Shown: in pieces, positions 63,445 through 64,000 of the stretch | Layout of the letters: the number at the start of each line of letters is the position of its first letter | How positions within the stretch are numbered: the first letter of the stretch is position 1 | Source of the DNA: Alphaproteobacteria bacterium | GTDB taxonomy: Bacteria; Pseudomonadota; Alphaproteobacteria; UBA8366; Aestuariispiraceae | NCBI GenBank assembly: GCA_033344895.1 | Contig: JAWPMN010000001.1 | Span: 62,001-126,000 of the forward strand | Direction of reading: 5' to 3' | Length of the DNA: 64,000 nt | Program-made: the position numbers and the translations under genes | Notes under the pieces: generated by a model | Seen by the model: only the letters and a program-made list of their open reading frames with translations | Told to the model about the DNA's origin: nothing | The model's database searches: none

Positions 63445-64000
63445 CTATCCGAAGCTCTTGGCGATCTGGCCCATGCCAGCGAAGCGGTTGTAGACCGCGA
63501 CGACACAGCCGAGCAGGATCAGCAGGACAAGCGACAGCGCCGAGCCAAGCGGCCAGTTCAACTGGGTGATGATCGCGTCGAAGACCAAATTGGCGAACAT
63601 CGCATCCGTCGGCCCACCCAGGACCAGCGGGGTGATGTAGGTGCCGGCGCCGAGCACGAAGCACAACAGCGAACCGGCGGCCAGCCCGGGCAGCGAAAGC
63701 GGCAAGGTGACCTCCCGGAACGCCTGCCAACCCGTGCAGCCGAGGGAGCGGGCCGCGTCGACGAGGTTCCGGTCGATGCCGTAGAGGCTGACATAGATGT
63801 TCAGGATCATGAAGGGCAGCAGGAAATGCACCAGCCCGACGATCACGGTCCATTGATTGTAGAGCATCTGTATCGGCTCGTCGGTCAGCCCGATCCAGAT
63901 CAGCGCCGCGTTCACGATCCCGCTGGAACCCAGAATATTTATCCAGGACATCGTGCGGATGATGTAGCTGATCCAGAACGGCAGCATCAGCAGCAACAGC
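63445..64000 (-). CDS. ABC permease, PotB-like, 5' end outside window
   Basis: The C-terminal 185 residues are visible; the frame is open at the window edge. It includes LLMLPFWISYIIRTMSWINI, the EAA loop NLVDAARSLGCTGWQAFREV and GPTDAMFANLVFDAI, matching PotB. It forms the permease pair with the PotC-like gene. This is the first visible gene of the right-hand amine operon. Confidence 0.92.
   Translation of the reverse strand, partial: LLLLMLPFWISYIIRTMSWINILGSSGIVNAALIWIGLTDEPIQMLYNQWTVIVGLVHFLLPFMILNIYVSLYGIDRNLVDAARSLGCTGWQAFREVTLPLSLPGLAAGSLLCFVLGAGTYITPLVLGGPTDAMFANLVFDAIITQLNWPLGSALSLVLLILLGCVVAVYNRFAGMGQIAKSFG

Overview
The window is GC-rich, densely coded DNA from an alphaproteobacterium. 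Supporting signs are a DivK-like single-domain response regulator, many PotABCD- and Liv-type ABC transporters, long co-oriented operons with ATGA overlaps, and a prfB gene that keeps the programmed +1 frameshift. A marine or soil heterotroph related to Rhodospirillales fits best, but this is inferred from gene style and not proven. There are about 62 protein genes, one tRNA gene (tRNA-Val, GAC) and no rRNA, IS element, prophage or CRISPR array.

Layout. 1-3866: the end of a polyamine-type ABC operon (ATPase tail, binding protein, two permeases). 4030-16942: housekeeping and stress genes (PadR-like regulator, DivK-like receiver, GNAT, CtpA-type protease, gamma carbonic anhydrase, VOC protein, an EF-hand NADPH-oxidase-like protein, cytochrome c, aldo/keto reductase, DMT exporter, exported hydrolase, exported caspase-like protein, tRNA-Val, lytic transglycosylase). 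17033-21796: class V aminotransferase, then a nitroreductase-MarR pair with a striking double operator, flanked by two paralogous membrane proteins. 21815-26361: creatinase with a PhyH-type dioxygenase and divergent LysR, a DapA-like lyase and a free-methionine-sulfoxide reductase. 26368-36621: glnS-prfB, small monooxygenase-like proteins with an ArsR-type regulator, an AGT-family aminotransferase, a PBP4-type peptidase, and a 2-hydroxyacid dehydrogenase/acyl-CoA dehydrogenase pair.

37391-55371 holds the most unusual system. A regulator made of a TIM barrel, a degenerate sigma-54-activator AAA+ domain and a Fis-type HTH sits beside a second stand-alone TIM-barrel paralogue and a GntR regulator. 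Facing them is an apparent 14.3-kb, 12-gene operon. It contains livH-livM-livK-livG, a LivF ATPase fused to a UPF0261/Tm-1-like domain, a third TIM-barrel (PEP-hydrolase-family) protein, a giant flotillin-like protein with 20 uninterrupted 11-residue repeats, an SRPBCC protein, an SRPBCC-quinone reductase fusion, a fumarylacetoacetase-family hydrolase, an alpha/beta hydrolase and an amidohydrolase. I infer uptake and breakdown of an unknown small molecule, possibly at a membrane scaffold.

55380-64000, on the minus strand, reads as one catabolic operon: PotB-PotC-PotD-PotA, class III aminotransferase, BKACE (beta-keto acid cleavage enzyme), acetylpolyamine amidohydrolase-like deacetylase, FAD amine/amino-acid oxidase and RidA. 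It looks like import, deacetylation, transamination and beta-keto cleavage of an N-acetylated amine.
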